A stretch of DNA of 64,000 bases. Source: Bettongia penicillata ogilbyi. Taxonomy: Eukaryota; Chordata; Mammalia; Diprotodontia; Potoroidae. The notes under the pieces were generated by a model. That model was not told the origin of the DNA. It saw only the letters and a list, made by a program, of their open reading frames with translations, and searched no databases. This document shows, one piece after another, positions 10,766-22,411 of the stretch (position 1 is its first letter; every line of letters begins with the position of its first letter). The stretch is from contig JAJHZJ010000014.1 in the NCBI GenBank assembly GCA_023548195.1, positions 12,810,718-12,874,717 of the forward strand, written 5' to 3'. The position numbers were made by a program, and so were the translations under genes.

Positions 10766-10990
10766 TACAGCACAGAGGATTATGTGTGTGTCAGAGCCAG
10801 GGGAGGGAGTTGGTAATTAGTACAATTTGGGAAAAGTTTAACCCAAGGTGTCTATCAGATGTCCAGTTCATAATCTCTAATAAATAGTTGGAGATTTCAA
10901 GGCAGGAGTTCAAGAGAGAGGTGAGGGCTAGATAAGAAGATATGAAAATCATCTGCATAGAGATAACTGCCAAACTTGGTTACTCAACAA
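10766..10990 (-). mobile_element. L2-clade LINE, RT palm region (right half)
   Basis: The minus strand (10973 to 10791) reads MIFISSYLALTSLL then NWTSDRHLGLNFSQ, matching the L2/CR1 RT pattern that follows the YADD motif (NWxSxRHLxLNxxKTE). It continues the 10030-10504 element across the MIR. Confidence 0.65.
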
Positions 10991-11439
10991 TTCTGGAATA
11001 TTAACCCAAACTGTACTTTTAAATGTTGTGATCTTTTCCTTATTCAAGATTACTATAAACGTTACCTGAAATCTTCTTGGGGCAGAGAATCATGCTGGGA
11101 GGGCATGGGAAATGATGCTAGCTCAGACATCTATATTTCTCCATGCTAGAAATGACTTGGATATAGAATGCTGACAAATCGAATAAAATTATTCCTTATA
11201 AGCTTGAGCCTAAAAACAGAGAACAGCTTTAGTATAAATTTCTTTTCTACGTAGCTATCCATGCACATGCAGGCATGGATATATGTATGTAAGACAGGCC
11301 ATCCTACCTACTTATCTATACTACATAGCTATGTTTAAAAGAAATAAAAAAAACTTTTTTAGGCTTAAAGGCACCATAGACATGAATAATATCAATACTT
11401 CATATACATACATACATATGTATATGTAGCAAGGCTATC
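10991..11439. other. no recognisable feature
   Basis: AT-rich. Short TACA/TATG repeats lie at about 11400-11430. Confidence 0.5.
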
Positions 11440-11599
11440 CCCTAAATGTAGCATGAGGGTGGGTGTCATTGTGAACATAGAAATCTCCAGTTCCTTCTCC
11501 CCCCACAATCCCTGTCCAGGGGAATTCTTGCCAGGAGGGAAAGCAGGAGGTTGGGATCAGACGCTTGTCTCCTCTGCTCTCCTCAGATAGAGGGGGTGG

Positions 11600-11716
11600 C
11601 AGACTAGAATAGTATTTAAATAGTATTATTAGTCTCACTGACCCCATATGGCATTGTGACCCACAATTTAAAAGCACTTGAAAGAGTCCTGAGTAGAAAC
11701 AGTTTAAGAAGCCCTA
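11600..11716 (-). mobile_element. hAT-Charlie fragment (non-autonomous type)
   Basis: Read on the minus strand from about 11715 it begins 'agggcttcttaaactgttt', the same terminal repeat type as the 954-3946 transposon. It continues with the usual 'gtgggtcacaatgccatatg' block. The other end is not visible. Confidence 0.55.
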
Positions 11717-12424
11717 GACTCTAGGAGATATGATTTTCAGGTTCAAGCTAAACTTCTGAGCTCTGTTCATTAATGAGGAAAGGAAAACCCCAAGTTTTAT
11801 ATCCAAGGCTTAACCTACCCTTCTCACTAAATACCTGTTACACAATGAACACACACAATGATTAGTAAAGAAATACATTTATCCAAGTCAGTAGCAAAAC
11901 CGAAATCAGAGAAAATATATATAGACTATATACTAGACAGTACAGAGTACAATAGCTTTCCCCTTGGAAATGATGTGACTCAACTCAAAAAAAAAGAGAG
12001 AGAGAATCCCAGATCTGACCCTAGGGAAAATTTTCTGAAGTAGCCTCTACTGTAGCAAGCTGGGCATAGGGACATGATGGAGACTGCTCATCCGTCTTAC
12101 ATCAGCTTCTTCCCAGAGTCTTATTCTCTCTCTAGAAACCTGAAATGGAGTTGGCACTGTCCATCTTTTCTTTCAAAGCTGAAAACCAAAAATACGTAAG
12201 GCAATTGCAGAGCCACAAAGAGAGTAAAGAACCTACAGAGAGTGAAGATGTTGAAGCTCTCCTCTGTCTTGCTCTGGCCAGCTCTGCCCAGCCTTCATGC
12301 AAATAGGGGCATTGATCTTCATTAATAGAGTCCCATACCTTTGAGACTCGGGTTACATTCAAACGAATGCGTATGTGTTGTCTTCACAGAGGAGAATCAC
12401 TGGCTCTTTGAGGGACAGGGAGTG
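11717..12424. other. no firmly recognised feature; possible antisense LTR debris
   Basis: LTR-like composition but no TG..CA ends, TATA plus poly(A) pair or duplication that I can defend. A 76-codon frame on the minus strand has no family signature. Confidence 0.35.
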
Positions 12425-12505
12425 TCTTATTTACTTGTATTTGTATCTCCAGCATTTAGCACAGTACCTGGCACATAATAAGTGCTTAATAATTTTTTTT
12501 TTATT
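12425..12505 (+). mobile_element. L2 3' end
   Basis: 'tgtatctccagcatttagca' and 'cacataataagtgcttaata' are the conserved L2 3' terminal blocks. Confidence 0.65.
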
Positions 12506-13333
12506 CCTTCACCTATTTACTCACTCATTCAGTCTTAAGGCTTACTGATTACAGTTTCATCTTGTAAGTTTTTGACAATATATCTGTTGCACGAACAATA
12601 TCTTAGCCACTCTCCCTCTCATGCAGAGCAGAATATTTTTTCCTTTCAAAGTATTGAGACTTTCTCAAGTTTTGGTTCGCCCAGGGTACTAAGGGCTCAG
12701 ACTGTTAAAGTTATTTCCTCGTCTCCTGAGTAAAAAGGGTTCACGAAGGCCTGGGGGTGGACGGTTCTCAGATGTGTAGCTGATGGATCAAGATGGGAGT
12801 TGCTAGGAATCAATCTTTGTTCAACTGAATCAACTCCAAACCTTGTTTTATGTCCTTCTCCTGCTATGACTAAGTAAATTTCCTCTTTTTAATTGTTCAA
12901 TCACTTACAGAGTGTCTCATTTTATTCCAGTATAAAGCCTTAACTACACAGGGGCAGGCCTGAGTCAGAGCCAGCCCAGAACAGTACTCCTATGAGTCTT
13001 TTGCCTTCTAAGCCTTTCTTTCATAGGAAGTAAATATCTGTCTTCTTCCTGATCTCCTTTGTACACTGAAAGGAAACCTAATAATCTCTTTGGAGAGATT
13101 CTACACATGAGCCATAATTAAACCTTAATGTTCCCTAAGACAAGGAAAATGGGAAGAAGAGGGACAAGGAACATAAAGAGCAAGCCACAAGAAAAACAAA
13201 TCCCAAGGCCTTTCTTTGGGACCAGGAATCCCCAGGAGTCAACCCTCATCAGTCTATTCTAGAGCTCAGGTTGCGTAATGGTAGATAAATGTAGATAAAT
13301 GTATTTTTCCTATTTAATTATTTATGGACATCT
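12506..13333. other. no recognised feature; possible LTR around 12620-12970
   Basis: The stretch has a promoter- and terminator-like layout but no defendable LTR ends. No exon was found. Confidence 0.35.
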
Positions 13334-13362
13334 TACAACACACACACACACACACACACACA
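13334..13362 (+). repeat. (CA)n microsatellite
   Basis: About 14 CA units, uninterrupted from the ACAACACACAC start. Confidence 0.95.
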
Positions 13363-13369
13363 CTATACA

Positions 13370-13480
13370 AGCCCATTTAAAGCAGAGACTGTTCCATTTT
13401 TGTCTTTGTAATCCTACCATCTAGTACAATGCCTGGCACAGAATAGGTACTTAATCAATAACTGCTGAATGAAAAAATGA
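13370..13480 (+). mobile_element. L2 3' end
   Basis: 'tttttgtctttgtaatcc', 'tagtacaatgcctggcaca' and 'ggtacttaatcaataactg' are the terminal L2 blocks. Confidence 0.65.
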
Positions 13481-14244
13481 GACCTGAACACTACATACAA
13501 GAAAACCCCTTCTCAAAGATGGGTATAATTAAGATGAAGAAAGTAATTACAGGGGTGTGCTGGAATTGACTCCTACTAGCTCTCAGCCAGTTATTAAATT
13601 TTCACTGTGAACAGTTACCAAATTTCAAAATAAATTTCATTCATTGCACTTCAAAAATCAGGAAATGTTACAAATCAGGGCTTTATTTATTTATTTTTAG
13701 AGAAAATGTTGGTTATGCAGATTAAACTTAAAAGTATATTGTATTTACATTCCCCCCACCCCCCACCCCCGAAAATTGGTTTTTAAACATATAGGAGCAC
13801 ACTACTGAACTTCAATCCATCTAGTCCAAGATTTATAGATAAGAAATCAGAGAACTACCACTTTTTTTACCCCAGGTAACATCAGTAAACATCAGAGGAA
13901 GAATTTGAACCTTTATTCTGTTAGTGGGTCATTGATCTTTATACTTTGCTACAAGAGAAAGGTCCTGGCAAACAGCATTAGAGGAATGAGGAGCATTAAA
14001 AGCCACAGACTCCTTCTTATATGTTTGTTTGTCTCTGTCTCCAGGAAGTGAGAAATTACTTGAGGTTGTACACCTCCCTTCTTCTTTTTACTTCAGGGTT
14101 CAAGTTTCATCTAAAGCACTCAATTGTCAGAGACTTAGATGGGGGAGGCAGGGGAGAAAATTCAGGGCAGGGCTAGACCAAGTCAAGTCTAATGCCAAAA
14201 GATACGCTTAGCTTCCCACAGCATTCTAAACCAGAAATTTCTGA
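13481..14244. other. no gene; a decayed MIR and homopolymer tracts
   Basis: A C-rich tract lies at 13752-13770 and a TTTA repeat at 13682-13697. 13795-13925 retains weak MIR blocks. A 60-codon frame at 14029 has no signature. Confidence 0.4.
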
Positions 14245-14930
14245 TCTGCTGTTTCACAGATAACTCTCAGGAGTCCATGGAGGTCTTTGGACTCCAGCCT
14301 CTAACAGGTTACTCTTGATCTGGTCAAACAGACAAACAGCTTCTGAGGGGTTAATAATCAGCTTTATTCTAATCCAGAATAAAGGTTCTCAGAAGGGTTA
14401 CTGATAATGGAAGCACTAACTCCTACAATATTCCCTAATCACCCTTCTTGAAGGGGCAGGCCAGAAAGCGAGGCAACTACCCCTATGCCTTAATGGTCAA
14501 TCAAGACAGGCACAGCTTGTGCATTTCCCTAAATTCTCTCAAGACTCAATGGGGGCTGGTTGAGTCACACACAGATTCCCCCACAGTTAGTTCCCTGTGG
14601 TTTCCCCAACTCGCTGACCAGTAACCACCTGCTATAGGCAACAGACAAAGAAAGCATCTTGCCAACATTAAGCTTCCAAGTTAACTTCAGCAATGTCATC
14701 ATCCTGCACAAGTGTGGTAAATATCAGTTATTTCACCCCTTATCTCATGGCACAGCCTCAGTAGACCTGTCTGTCACTATAATTCTAATAATTACTATCT
14801 AGAATCCTCGGGGCTATTCTGGTAACTATTTTCTGACACCTGGAAACTAGATATTCCCATGTCATGAATCCTGAGAAACTAACTTCTAAAAGGATAACAA
14901 AATCTTCCTTACAAAAAAACAAACTCACTT
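14245..14930 (-). mobile_element. probable ERV LTR fragment, antisense
   Basis: The minus strand carries an AATAAA signal in 'gaataaagctgattattaac' (around 14350-14370), followed by a GC-richer U5-like stretch of about 100 bases, as in retroviral LTRs. No paired LTR or target duplication was found. Confidence 0.35.
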
Positions 14931-15254
14931 GAACTTACCATTATGCTTAGCCATTGTCCTATATCTGTGTCCCCCTTCACACCTAAACACCTTAAGTAAG
15001 GTGATTACACTCAGCACCTCCACATTAACTTCTAAATCTCATAAACTGCTTCACAAAACCATGAAGTCTTAGTCTCTCCTTTTATTCTGTTTTGTTTTTT
15101 GGGGGGAGAGGATTATTTTAGAGAGTTCTCCATACTTGAAGCTTTTTTGCATCCAAATATTCCTAGTTTGATAATTTGAAAGGTTATTTGTTTCTTATAT
15201 GTGGGTACTCCATCCCCTGATACAGGTTGGATTTGTGAATTGCTTTGGCTGAAA
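14931..15254. other. no recognisable feature
   Basis: AT-rich. It may include more old L1 3'UTR, but I cannot prove it. Confidence 0.4.
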
Positions 15255-18200
15255 CACATCTCTTAGGTAACTTTTTTTTAAAACTTCTAAATAGTGTTTT
15301 TTTTTCAATTACATGTAGAGACAATTTTGACATTTTTTTTTGTAAATTTTTAATTCACTTTAAGATGAGAAAAGGAAAAAGAAGAACATTGCCATATACA
15401 CAGCAGAATGTAAGAGTGGATTCATTATAAAACAATGACTTTCCATTTCAAGAAAATCTATATGATGGATGCTATTTACTGTTTTCCAAGCTGCCTAGCT
15501 TCCTTGTAGGTTTTCTTTTGTTCTTTCCTCTGAACTTTTTACTTTACTTCCCCCCCTTGCACCTAACCTAAAGAAGGTTACAATTAAAAACACACACACA
15601 CATATATATAACACATAAATACATGTATTATACATATATATCTATAAACATACACATATATATGCATATGCACTTATACACATATATGTAGGATCCTACT
15701 ATGCATATTTCCACTTGTGATCTCTATCTCTGAAAGTGGATAGCATCTTCCTTCACAGGTCCAAATCTTTCCCTGTTTTTCAAAATCAACCAGTGCATCA
15801 TTTCCTACACCACAACAATATTCCAACACAATCACATCTTATCTAAGAGATTGTCTATGAAAGTTTTTTCCCCAGATTTTCTGCATTCCTTCTATTCTTG
15901 GCTACATTGGTTTTATTTATACAAGAAAATTTTAATTTAGTATAATCAAAATTATCCACTTTACATTTCAACAATGTTCTCACCCTAGTTTAAGGTCTGA
16001 TATTGCCAGATCTCTTTTACATCTTTTTTCCCTGATTTCTTTGAAACTCTTGATCTGTTCTTCCAAATGATCTTAGCTATTATTTTTTCTAACTCAGTAA
16101 GATTTTTTTTTTTAATAATTTAATTGGGATGCATTGAATAAAATATTAGTTAAGTAAAACTGTCATTTTTTATTATATTGACTTTGTCTACTCTTGAACA
16201 ATAAATATTGCTCCAATTATTTAGATCTGACTTACTTGTATAAAAAGTGTTTTATGTTTGTGTTCATATAGTTGCTGTATCTGTTTTGGCAGGCATACTT
16301 ACAGGCATTTTATACTATTTGTTATTTCAGATGGTCTAAAGCAATATTGAATAATATTGCTGACACAGTGTTTCCCTATTTTTCTCTTTTGATTAAGTGT
16401 GTTTTAGCTTCAGCTTTGTCTGAGATCATGATTACTACCTCCTGCTTTTTTTCTCAACATAATAAATCCTACTCCTGTTCTTTATTTTATTTTTGTGTTT
16501 ATCTTTCATTTTTATTGTGCTTCCTGAAAGCCATATATTGTTGAATTTAAATCTTTATTCTGCTATTTCCATTTTATAGTAAATATTCATTCACATTCTA
16601 ATCTATAATAACTTGTATATTTTCTTCCTGCCTATTTTTCTTCACTGTACTTCTTGCACTATCAATCACATTCCTCCTCACTCCTATGATTTACTTCTAT
16701 CTACTACCTTGCCCTCCTATTCCTTAATGTATCCATCCCTCTAAAATCCTTCCCTTATCTCCTTGCCCTCTTATTTCTTTCTAAATTTAGAAAACTTTTA
16801 TACCTTTCTATGCTGTTACCTCTTTCACCCATTCCTGATGAGAGTAAGGTTCCCAATATTACCTGCCCTCCTCTCTACAAGTTTCTCCTGTATTTATTTT
16901 TCCTGTTATGCCTCATTTGTATGAGATGAGTACTCCTGTTTATCTCTCCCTACAGAGTTTTAGTTTTAGAATCGCCCCATCATATTCCAGCTCAGTTCAA
17001 GTCTTTCTTTCAAACTATCCAAAAAATGGTAACAGTCATAAGAGTACTGATAACAGTTTCATATAAAAAAGTAAACAATTGGACCTTATTGAGTTTCATA
17101 ATTGGTCTTTAATGTTTACTTTATATTTCTCGTGAATCTTGTATGTCGAATTTTCCATTAAGTTCTGCTGTTTTTGTACCTGAAAGCCTTTCAGTTCATT
17201 AAATGTCCATTTATTTTTCATTCATACTTAACGGGTATGTTATCCTTGGTCATAACCCCAACTCTTTTGCTCTATGAAATATAGTATTCCGAGACCTATA
17301 GACCTTCAATATAGTAGCTGTTAGATCTTGTGTAATCCATATTGTAGCTCTATGATATTTAAATTGGTTCTTTTTCTTGTTGCTTGCAATATTTTGTCCT
17401 TAACCTGGGAGCTTTTAAACTTGGCTGTGATATTCCTATAAGTTTGCCTCCTGGGATCTCTTTCAGATGGTAGATTTTTTTTTTCTATTCCTGCTTTGTC
17501 TTCTTGTTCTAAAACTTCAGTGCAAATTTCTTTAATAATTTCTCACAATATTGGATCAAGATTCTTTTTTTTATTGAAATCTTCAGGTAGTCCAACTATT
17601 CTTATATTATTTCTCCTCAATCTGTTCTCCAGATAAGTTGTTTTTCTGATGAGATATTTCATATTTTCTGTTTTTCATTCTTTTGATTTTGTTTTATTAT
17701 TTTTTGGTGTCTTATAATGTCATTAACTTCCTTTGCCCAATTCTAGTTTTCAAGGAATTATTTTCTTCTTTAAGTTTTTGATTCTCTTTTTCAAGTTGGT
17801 TGACTTTCTTTTCATAATTTTCTTGATTTTCTTGGATTGCTTTTATTTTTTTTCTAATTTTTCCTCTATCTCTTTTATTTGATTTTTAAAGTCCTTTCAA
17901 GTTCTTCTAAGAACTCTTTTTGTATTTAGGGCCATTTGATGTTTCTCACTGAAAAAGAAGTGGTTTGTTAAGCAACTTTTTCTTCCTCTAAATATGAACC
18001 CTAATCTTTCCTATTTTCCATAGTAGCTATCTGTGCTTGAGTTCTTTCTCTTTTGCTTTCTCATCTTAATTTCTATTTCGTTTAATTTTTTAGCAGCTAA
18101 TAGTATTATCAATTTATAGTCCCAAGGTGTGAAGAGTGATGTCCCAAGTCTCAGATATTTCTTACTGTTATTTTCTGAGGTCTGTCAGAGGCTTTCCTTT

Positions 18201-18805
18201 TTATTCAGAAGCCACAGGTAGGACCCCCAGCCATGATGTCTTAAATGCTCTTACTCCCTGTGGTCCCTCTGGTGGCTGCAAACAGTGACTGTCCTCTCTG
18301 CTCTAGAACTGGAACTAGTGACTCTGCTCTCCTCAGGTGCCCACAGCCAACAGGGTCCCTGTCCCTCTGCTACCGCACTTATAACCTGTGTGTCCTAACT
18401 ACTTCTCCCCACAGCCTCAACCCTGGACAGGTCTGGTCGGTAAGCTTTGCCTGGTTTCTCTTCAAAGTGGAAGATCCTTTAATCTCCTCCTACTAAGCCT
18501 TCTGACCCCATATTGTCCTTGAGGTGAAAGCTCCTGAGGCTGAGGCTGCCTCACAGCACAGTTGACCAGGGCTTGTTGTTGGTAGATTCTGCCATCAGTC
18601 AAGAAGTGTTTGCACTTCTCTCAGGCTGAACCTCCACCCTTGGAGGCCGAGTCTTTCCTGTCTTGGGAGAACAGCTTTACCTCAACTTTCTTTTTATTTC
18701 CACTGCTCTATATTCCCTCTAAGACAATGGTGTACCTTTTTTTGTGGAGGAAATTTGGAGAGACAAAAATTTTCTGACCTGTTACTCTGTCTTCCCAGAA
18801 CACTG
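15255..18805 (-). mobile_element. L1 retrotransposon with internal deletion
   Basis: Read on the minus strand it runs from a 5' end at about 18805 ('tctgggaagacagagtaac') through the 5'UTR (to about 18000), ORF1 with a coiled-coil region (about 17950-17100), the inter-ORF stretch, an endonuclease remnant (about 16800-16390) and then directly into the C-terminal part of ORF2 (about 16370-15880) and an older type of 3'UTR with CA/TA repeats (15590-15700). The reverse transcriptase core is missing. All frames are broken. Its 5' end abuts the 3'UTR of another L1 in the same orientation. Confidence 0.72.
15590..15700. repeat. CA/TA microsatellite-like tract in the L1 3'UTR
   Basis: Imperfect alternating CA, TATA and TACA units over about 110 bases. 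Confidence 0.8.
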
Positions 18806-20141
18806 TCAACATTTTTTTTAAATAAAATTTTGAGTTCCAAATTTTTTTCTTCCATCACCCACTCCCTAAGACAGTAAGCAATTTTATATAGGTTATATAT
18901 GTGTAATCATGTAAAACATATTTCCATATTCATCATGTTGTGAAAGAAGAAACAGAACAAAGAAAAAATATAAAATACAAATACAAAAATACAAAAAAAC
19001 AATTAAAAGGAAGTAGAAAGATTGTGCTTTGATCTGAATTCAGGGTTCATCAGTTCGTTCTCTACCTCTTTTACTTGATTTTCAAAGTCCTTTTTGAGCT
19101 CTCCAATATCCTGAGACCAATTCATATTTTTCTTGGAGGCTTTGGATGTAGGAGCTTTGACTTTGTTGTCTTCTTCTGAGTGTGTGTTTTGATCTTCCTT
19201 GCCACCATAGTAACTTTGAGTAGTCAGAATTTTTTCAGTTTCTTGCTCATATTCCCAGCCTATTACTTGACTTTCAACTCTTTATTAAAATAGGGCTCTA
19301 CTTGCAGGGTTGATGGTATATCTTCCCAAGAAGTAAAGCTGTTGTCAGAAATACATCTAGGGATCTGCAAATTTTCAGTTCTTCCAAGGTGTTATGATCT
19401 AAGGAGAGGTGTTTACCACTCTCCTGGCCTATACTCTGGTCTGAGAGTAACCACAAGCACTCTTTTGTGCTTTGAAACTGTGAGGAGGGTCTCCTCTCCA
19501 CAAGCCACAAGTTCTGCTATACTAGTGCTCCTCCTCATCCCAGAACTCCCACCAAGGACTGCAACCCAGATCCAAGCTTGGGCAAAGCAACAGAGTCCTG
19601 CCTCTATGCTAGCAAAAAGACCCCTGTAATTTCCTTCTGATCAGCTGTTTGACCTCCTTACCATCTGTGGGCTGAGAGCTCCAGAAGCAGCTGCTGTCAC
19701 AGTTGCTGCTGATTTAGTCACTCCAGACACCTGCTCCTGGTTTTCTGTGGCCTGGGCTATGCTGGCATGGCCTGTGCTTGACTGTACTCTACTCTTACTC
19801 ATTCTCAACAGACCTTTCCTGCTGATCTTCTAAGTTGTCTTTGGCATCTGGGAGCTGAGAAATCTGGAAGCCACCACTGCTGCCACTAATTCAATGGCCC
19901 AAGGCCTGCTCTGGATTTTCTAGGGTCTGGTCCACAATAGCACAGTTTGTGCTGGACTATGCTTCTCCTGGTGCAACACACCTTTCCTGCTAACTTTTCA
20001 AGCTTTCTTGGACTGGGAATTTGTTTCACTCCATATTTTTGTGGGATCTGCTTCTCTAGAATTTGTTTAGAGTCATTTTAAAAGGCATTTGGAGGGATTT
20101 GGGAGAGAGCTCATGTGAATCCTCCCCTTTATTTTGCCATC
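18806..20141 (-). mobile_element. short L1: 5'UTR and ORF1 start joined to the 3'UTR
   Basis: 18806-19060 is L1 3'UTR (with 'gttgtgaaagaagaaacag'). At about 19061 it changes directly to the N-terminal part of ORF1 and then the 5'UTR, up to 20141. The last bases of the 5' end resume at 20599 after a solo LTR. All of ORF2 and most of ORF1 are absent. This is an internally deleted, non-autonomous L1, comparable in layout to HAL1-type elements but shorter. Confidence 0.68.
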
Positions 20142-20598
20142 TGTAATGCCAATGCATTACCCATAACAGTCACTATGAACATGCATGTGTATTTCCAGGG
20201 TAAATTCACAAAATATAAATAACTCTCTTCCTCAAAGACAAAACCAAAATATTTACTCAGATACCAGAAAGCCAATTCCACCATAGTAACAAAGAAGGTC
20301 ATACACATCACCAATCCAGGGAGCATGACCATCTCCAAGCCTTCCCTCCCTTAGGCCTCCCCACAAATAAGCTCCCCTAGGCAAAATTCCTCCCTCTCTC
20401 ACTCATGCTAGCTGCTCTGCCTCAGTTCTGCCTCACTCTCTCCCAGCTCTGCCTTACTCTCTTCCTGCTCCACCCGTTCAGCAAGCTCCTCCCACCATGA
20501 GTTCCATGTGACTCAAGCTGTGGGCTGGCCAAAGCTCAAAGCAGGTCACAGGGGGCTATTAAGGGCAGGAAAGATATTCGAATTCCTGTAACATTACA
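20142..20598 (-). mobile_element. solo LTR of the ERV-L-like family, nested in an L1 5' end
   Basis: 457 bp with exact 7-bp terminal inverted repeats (TGTAATG at 20142, CATTACA ending 20598) and 5-bp flanks CCATC (20137-20141) and TCATC (20599-20603). Its interior aligns with the LTRs at 21314 and 31040, including 'gttcagcaagctcctcccacca'-type sequence (20478-20499). The terminal repeat and 5-bp duplication fit class III/ERV-L integration. It arose by LTR-LTR recombination after insertion into the L1. Confidence 0.78.
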
Positions 20599-20632
20599 TC
20601 ATCTTGACTCCGCTCCCAGAAGTCAAATCTCC
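20599..20632 (-). mobile_element. terminal bases of the interrupted L1 5' end
   Basis: Minus-strand 'gggagcggagtcaagatg' continues across the solo LTR into 'gatggcaaaataaagg', restoring the usual L1 start. Confidence 0.6.
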
Positions 20633-20754
20633 CACTCTTGACTAAATGCATCATATAATAGTTTGTACTGCCTTCAACTAATGTTAATGGAAAAGCAACC
20701 CTCAGTTCCAGTGAATCCCTTTTTCACTACCACCACCTTCCAGAATTTCTGTAC

Positions 20755-20995
20755 GTCAGTCAGCTTACAAAGATTTATTAAGCAATTATTTTGTGACAGG
20801 CATCATATTGAGTACTTTGGAATACAAAGAAAGGCCAAAATAGCTCCTACCCTCAAAGAACCTACATTTTGCTTGGAAGTACAACATGTAAATTAATAAG
20901 TACACATTTTCTGTGTATATACATACACAGAAAAAAAAGCAGTCTGAGAAGAGAACATTGCATAGAACAGGTGTTTAATAAATGCTTGGTTTGAT
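20755..20995 (+). mobile_element. old interspersed repeat (family X) and L2-like tail
   Basis: 'aaagatttattaagcaatta', 'gaatacaaagaaaggccaaa' and 'cctaccctcaaagaacctac' are shared with 32745-33045 and 47440-47625. I recognise the family as common in marsupials but cannot name it with certainty; an L2-related origin is possible. Confidence 0.5.
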
Positions 20996-21313
20996 ATGAG
21001 ATGCGATTTTCTTAGTAGGAAAACATTTAAGTTGAAATAGTTATTAAAATATTAACAAAAAATTCAAGTTTATGGATCTTAAAGCAAGGTTGAGAACTTC
21101 TACATAGAACTCTTTCATCCCTTTCTATGTCCCATTTACATACCTAGATCCTATCATGCTCCAACATACCTCCAATCATACCCTATCATAGCCTATATAC
21201 CCTATCCCCCTCAACCACATCCACTCCTACTCAGGCCTATATTTTCTCCCTGTTCCATTTACTATCAAAGAACTATTGCCATCTCCCCAACCCTATCAAC
21301 TCCTCCAGAATTA
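20996..21313. other. no recognisable feature
   Basis: Unique-looking sequence left of the provirus. The last bases (21309-21313, AATTA) should be the target duplication but do not match the right flank. Confidence 0.5.
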
Positions 21314-21707
21314 TGTGTGCAGACAATATTCACAGCACTGAAGGTGACTAAGAATATATCATCATAGTTCTGAATCACAAAGTATAACAGACTCTCCATA
21401 TAGAAGGCAGAAGAAAAACATCTATTCAGATACCGGAAAGCCAAATTCTAACACCAGAAAGTCAGATCCATCATAGTACCCAAGAAGTGGACACTCATTA
21501 GCACTGAAGGGAACAAAGCTATTCTCAAGCCTTCTCCCTTGCTTGTGGGGCTTTCCCACAAGCAAACACTCATGAGCCTAGCTGTGCCTACCTGCCTACC
21601 ATCCTCTCTCCTCCACTCCAACTGCTCTCACCAACTTCCTCCCAGTTCTGCTCCATCCTTCCTGTTCTTCCCATTTAAAAGATCTTCCCATTTAAATTAC
21701 CATTACA
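21314..21707 (-). mobile_element. 3' LTR of the ERV-L-like provirus
   Basis: 394 bp, from TGTGTGCAGAC to CCATTACA on the plus strand. It aligns along its length with the 31040-31486 LTR, including 'cacaaagtataaca' and 'ttgcttgtggggc'. It is about 50 bp shorter because the stretch with 'gttcagcaagctcctcc' is deleted. A G-rich polypurine tract (minus strand 'ttggggatgaa') lies just inside. Confidence 0.85.
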
Positions 21708-21749
21708 TTCATCCCCAAGATCTTTCATATTCATTACATAGGTCAGTGA

Positions 21750-21888
21750 GGCAACTGGTATCAACAGAATTGTAACAGGGATAACAGAAAATAAGCATAT
21801 AAAGCAATATCTTAGGCAACTGGTGTCAACAGAACTTTAAACAGCATAACAGAGATCACACAAAATAAACACATAAAACAATATCTTA
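21750..21888. repeat. diverged tandem duplication, about 65-74 bp units
   Basis: Both copies (21750-21814 and 21815-21888) begin GGCAACTGGT and end CAATATCTTA. They lie between the 3' LTR and the residual 3' reading frame of the provirus. Confidence 0.8.
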
Positions 21889-21889
21889 A

Positions 21890-22250
21890 GGTAGGGCCTG
21901 AGCACAAGCACCCCCTCAAACAAATAGGGCCTAAAATCTCGGGATAAGGGACGAAGGTCTCTTCTTCTATAGCTACTTTCTGCTGAAATTAGATTTAGAG
22001 CTGACCCTGACCCAAGAGGTCCCATTCAAGACGTCAGTTTTTTAGCTTGTATCCAGAGCTTGGTCAATGTCAGGTCCAGGGGTAACACATCACAGTCATG
22101 GACAGGGGGTGACATCTAAGCAATCAGGCATTTGCAGGTGGAAGGTAATTATCCTGAAGCAAACGAACCTAGCAACCAAGTTTAACAGACAAAAAGAAAC
22201 AGTGAGACAATAACCATAAGTAGAGTCAGCTGTACTTCTGGAGTCCATGA
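21890..22250 (-). pseudogene. remnant 3' reading frame of the ERV-L-like provirus, with hydrophobic segment
   Basis: One minus-strand frame reads TYGYCLTVSFCLLNLVARF then a stretch ending FHLQMP; another downstream frame ends KKRPSSLIPRF. Both align in order with the better preserved 102-codon frame of the second provirus at 54191-54499 (CILNLPVKF, AIHLQL, KQRPSSLFP). It carries stops and at least one frameshift. Function is unknown. It sits downstream of the dUTPase, where ERV-L normally has no gene. Confidence 0.5.
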
Positions 22251-22411
22251 ACACACTATCACAGCCTCATTCACGGTTGAATATAGAAATTAGGAGTATA
22301 ATTTGGTAATCGTGTTCTCCTGAATAAACAACAATTACAGTATTATCTTTCCTGTGCACTATAATTTCCACAGCCTTTGAAACTTCATCTGGCTTCCATT
22401 TTATTTATACT

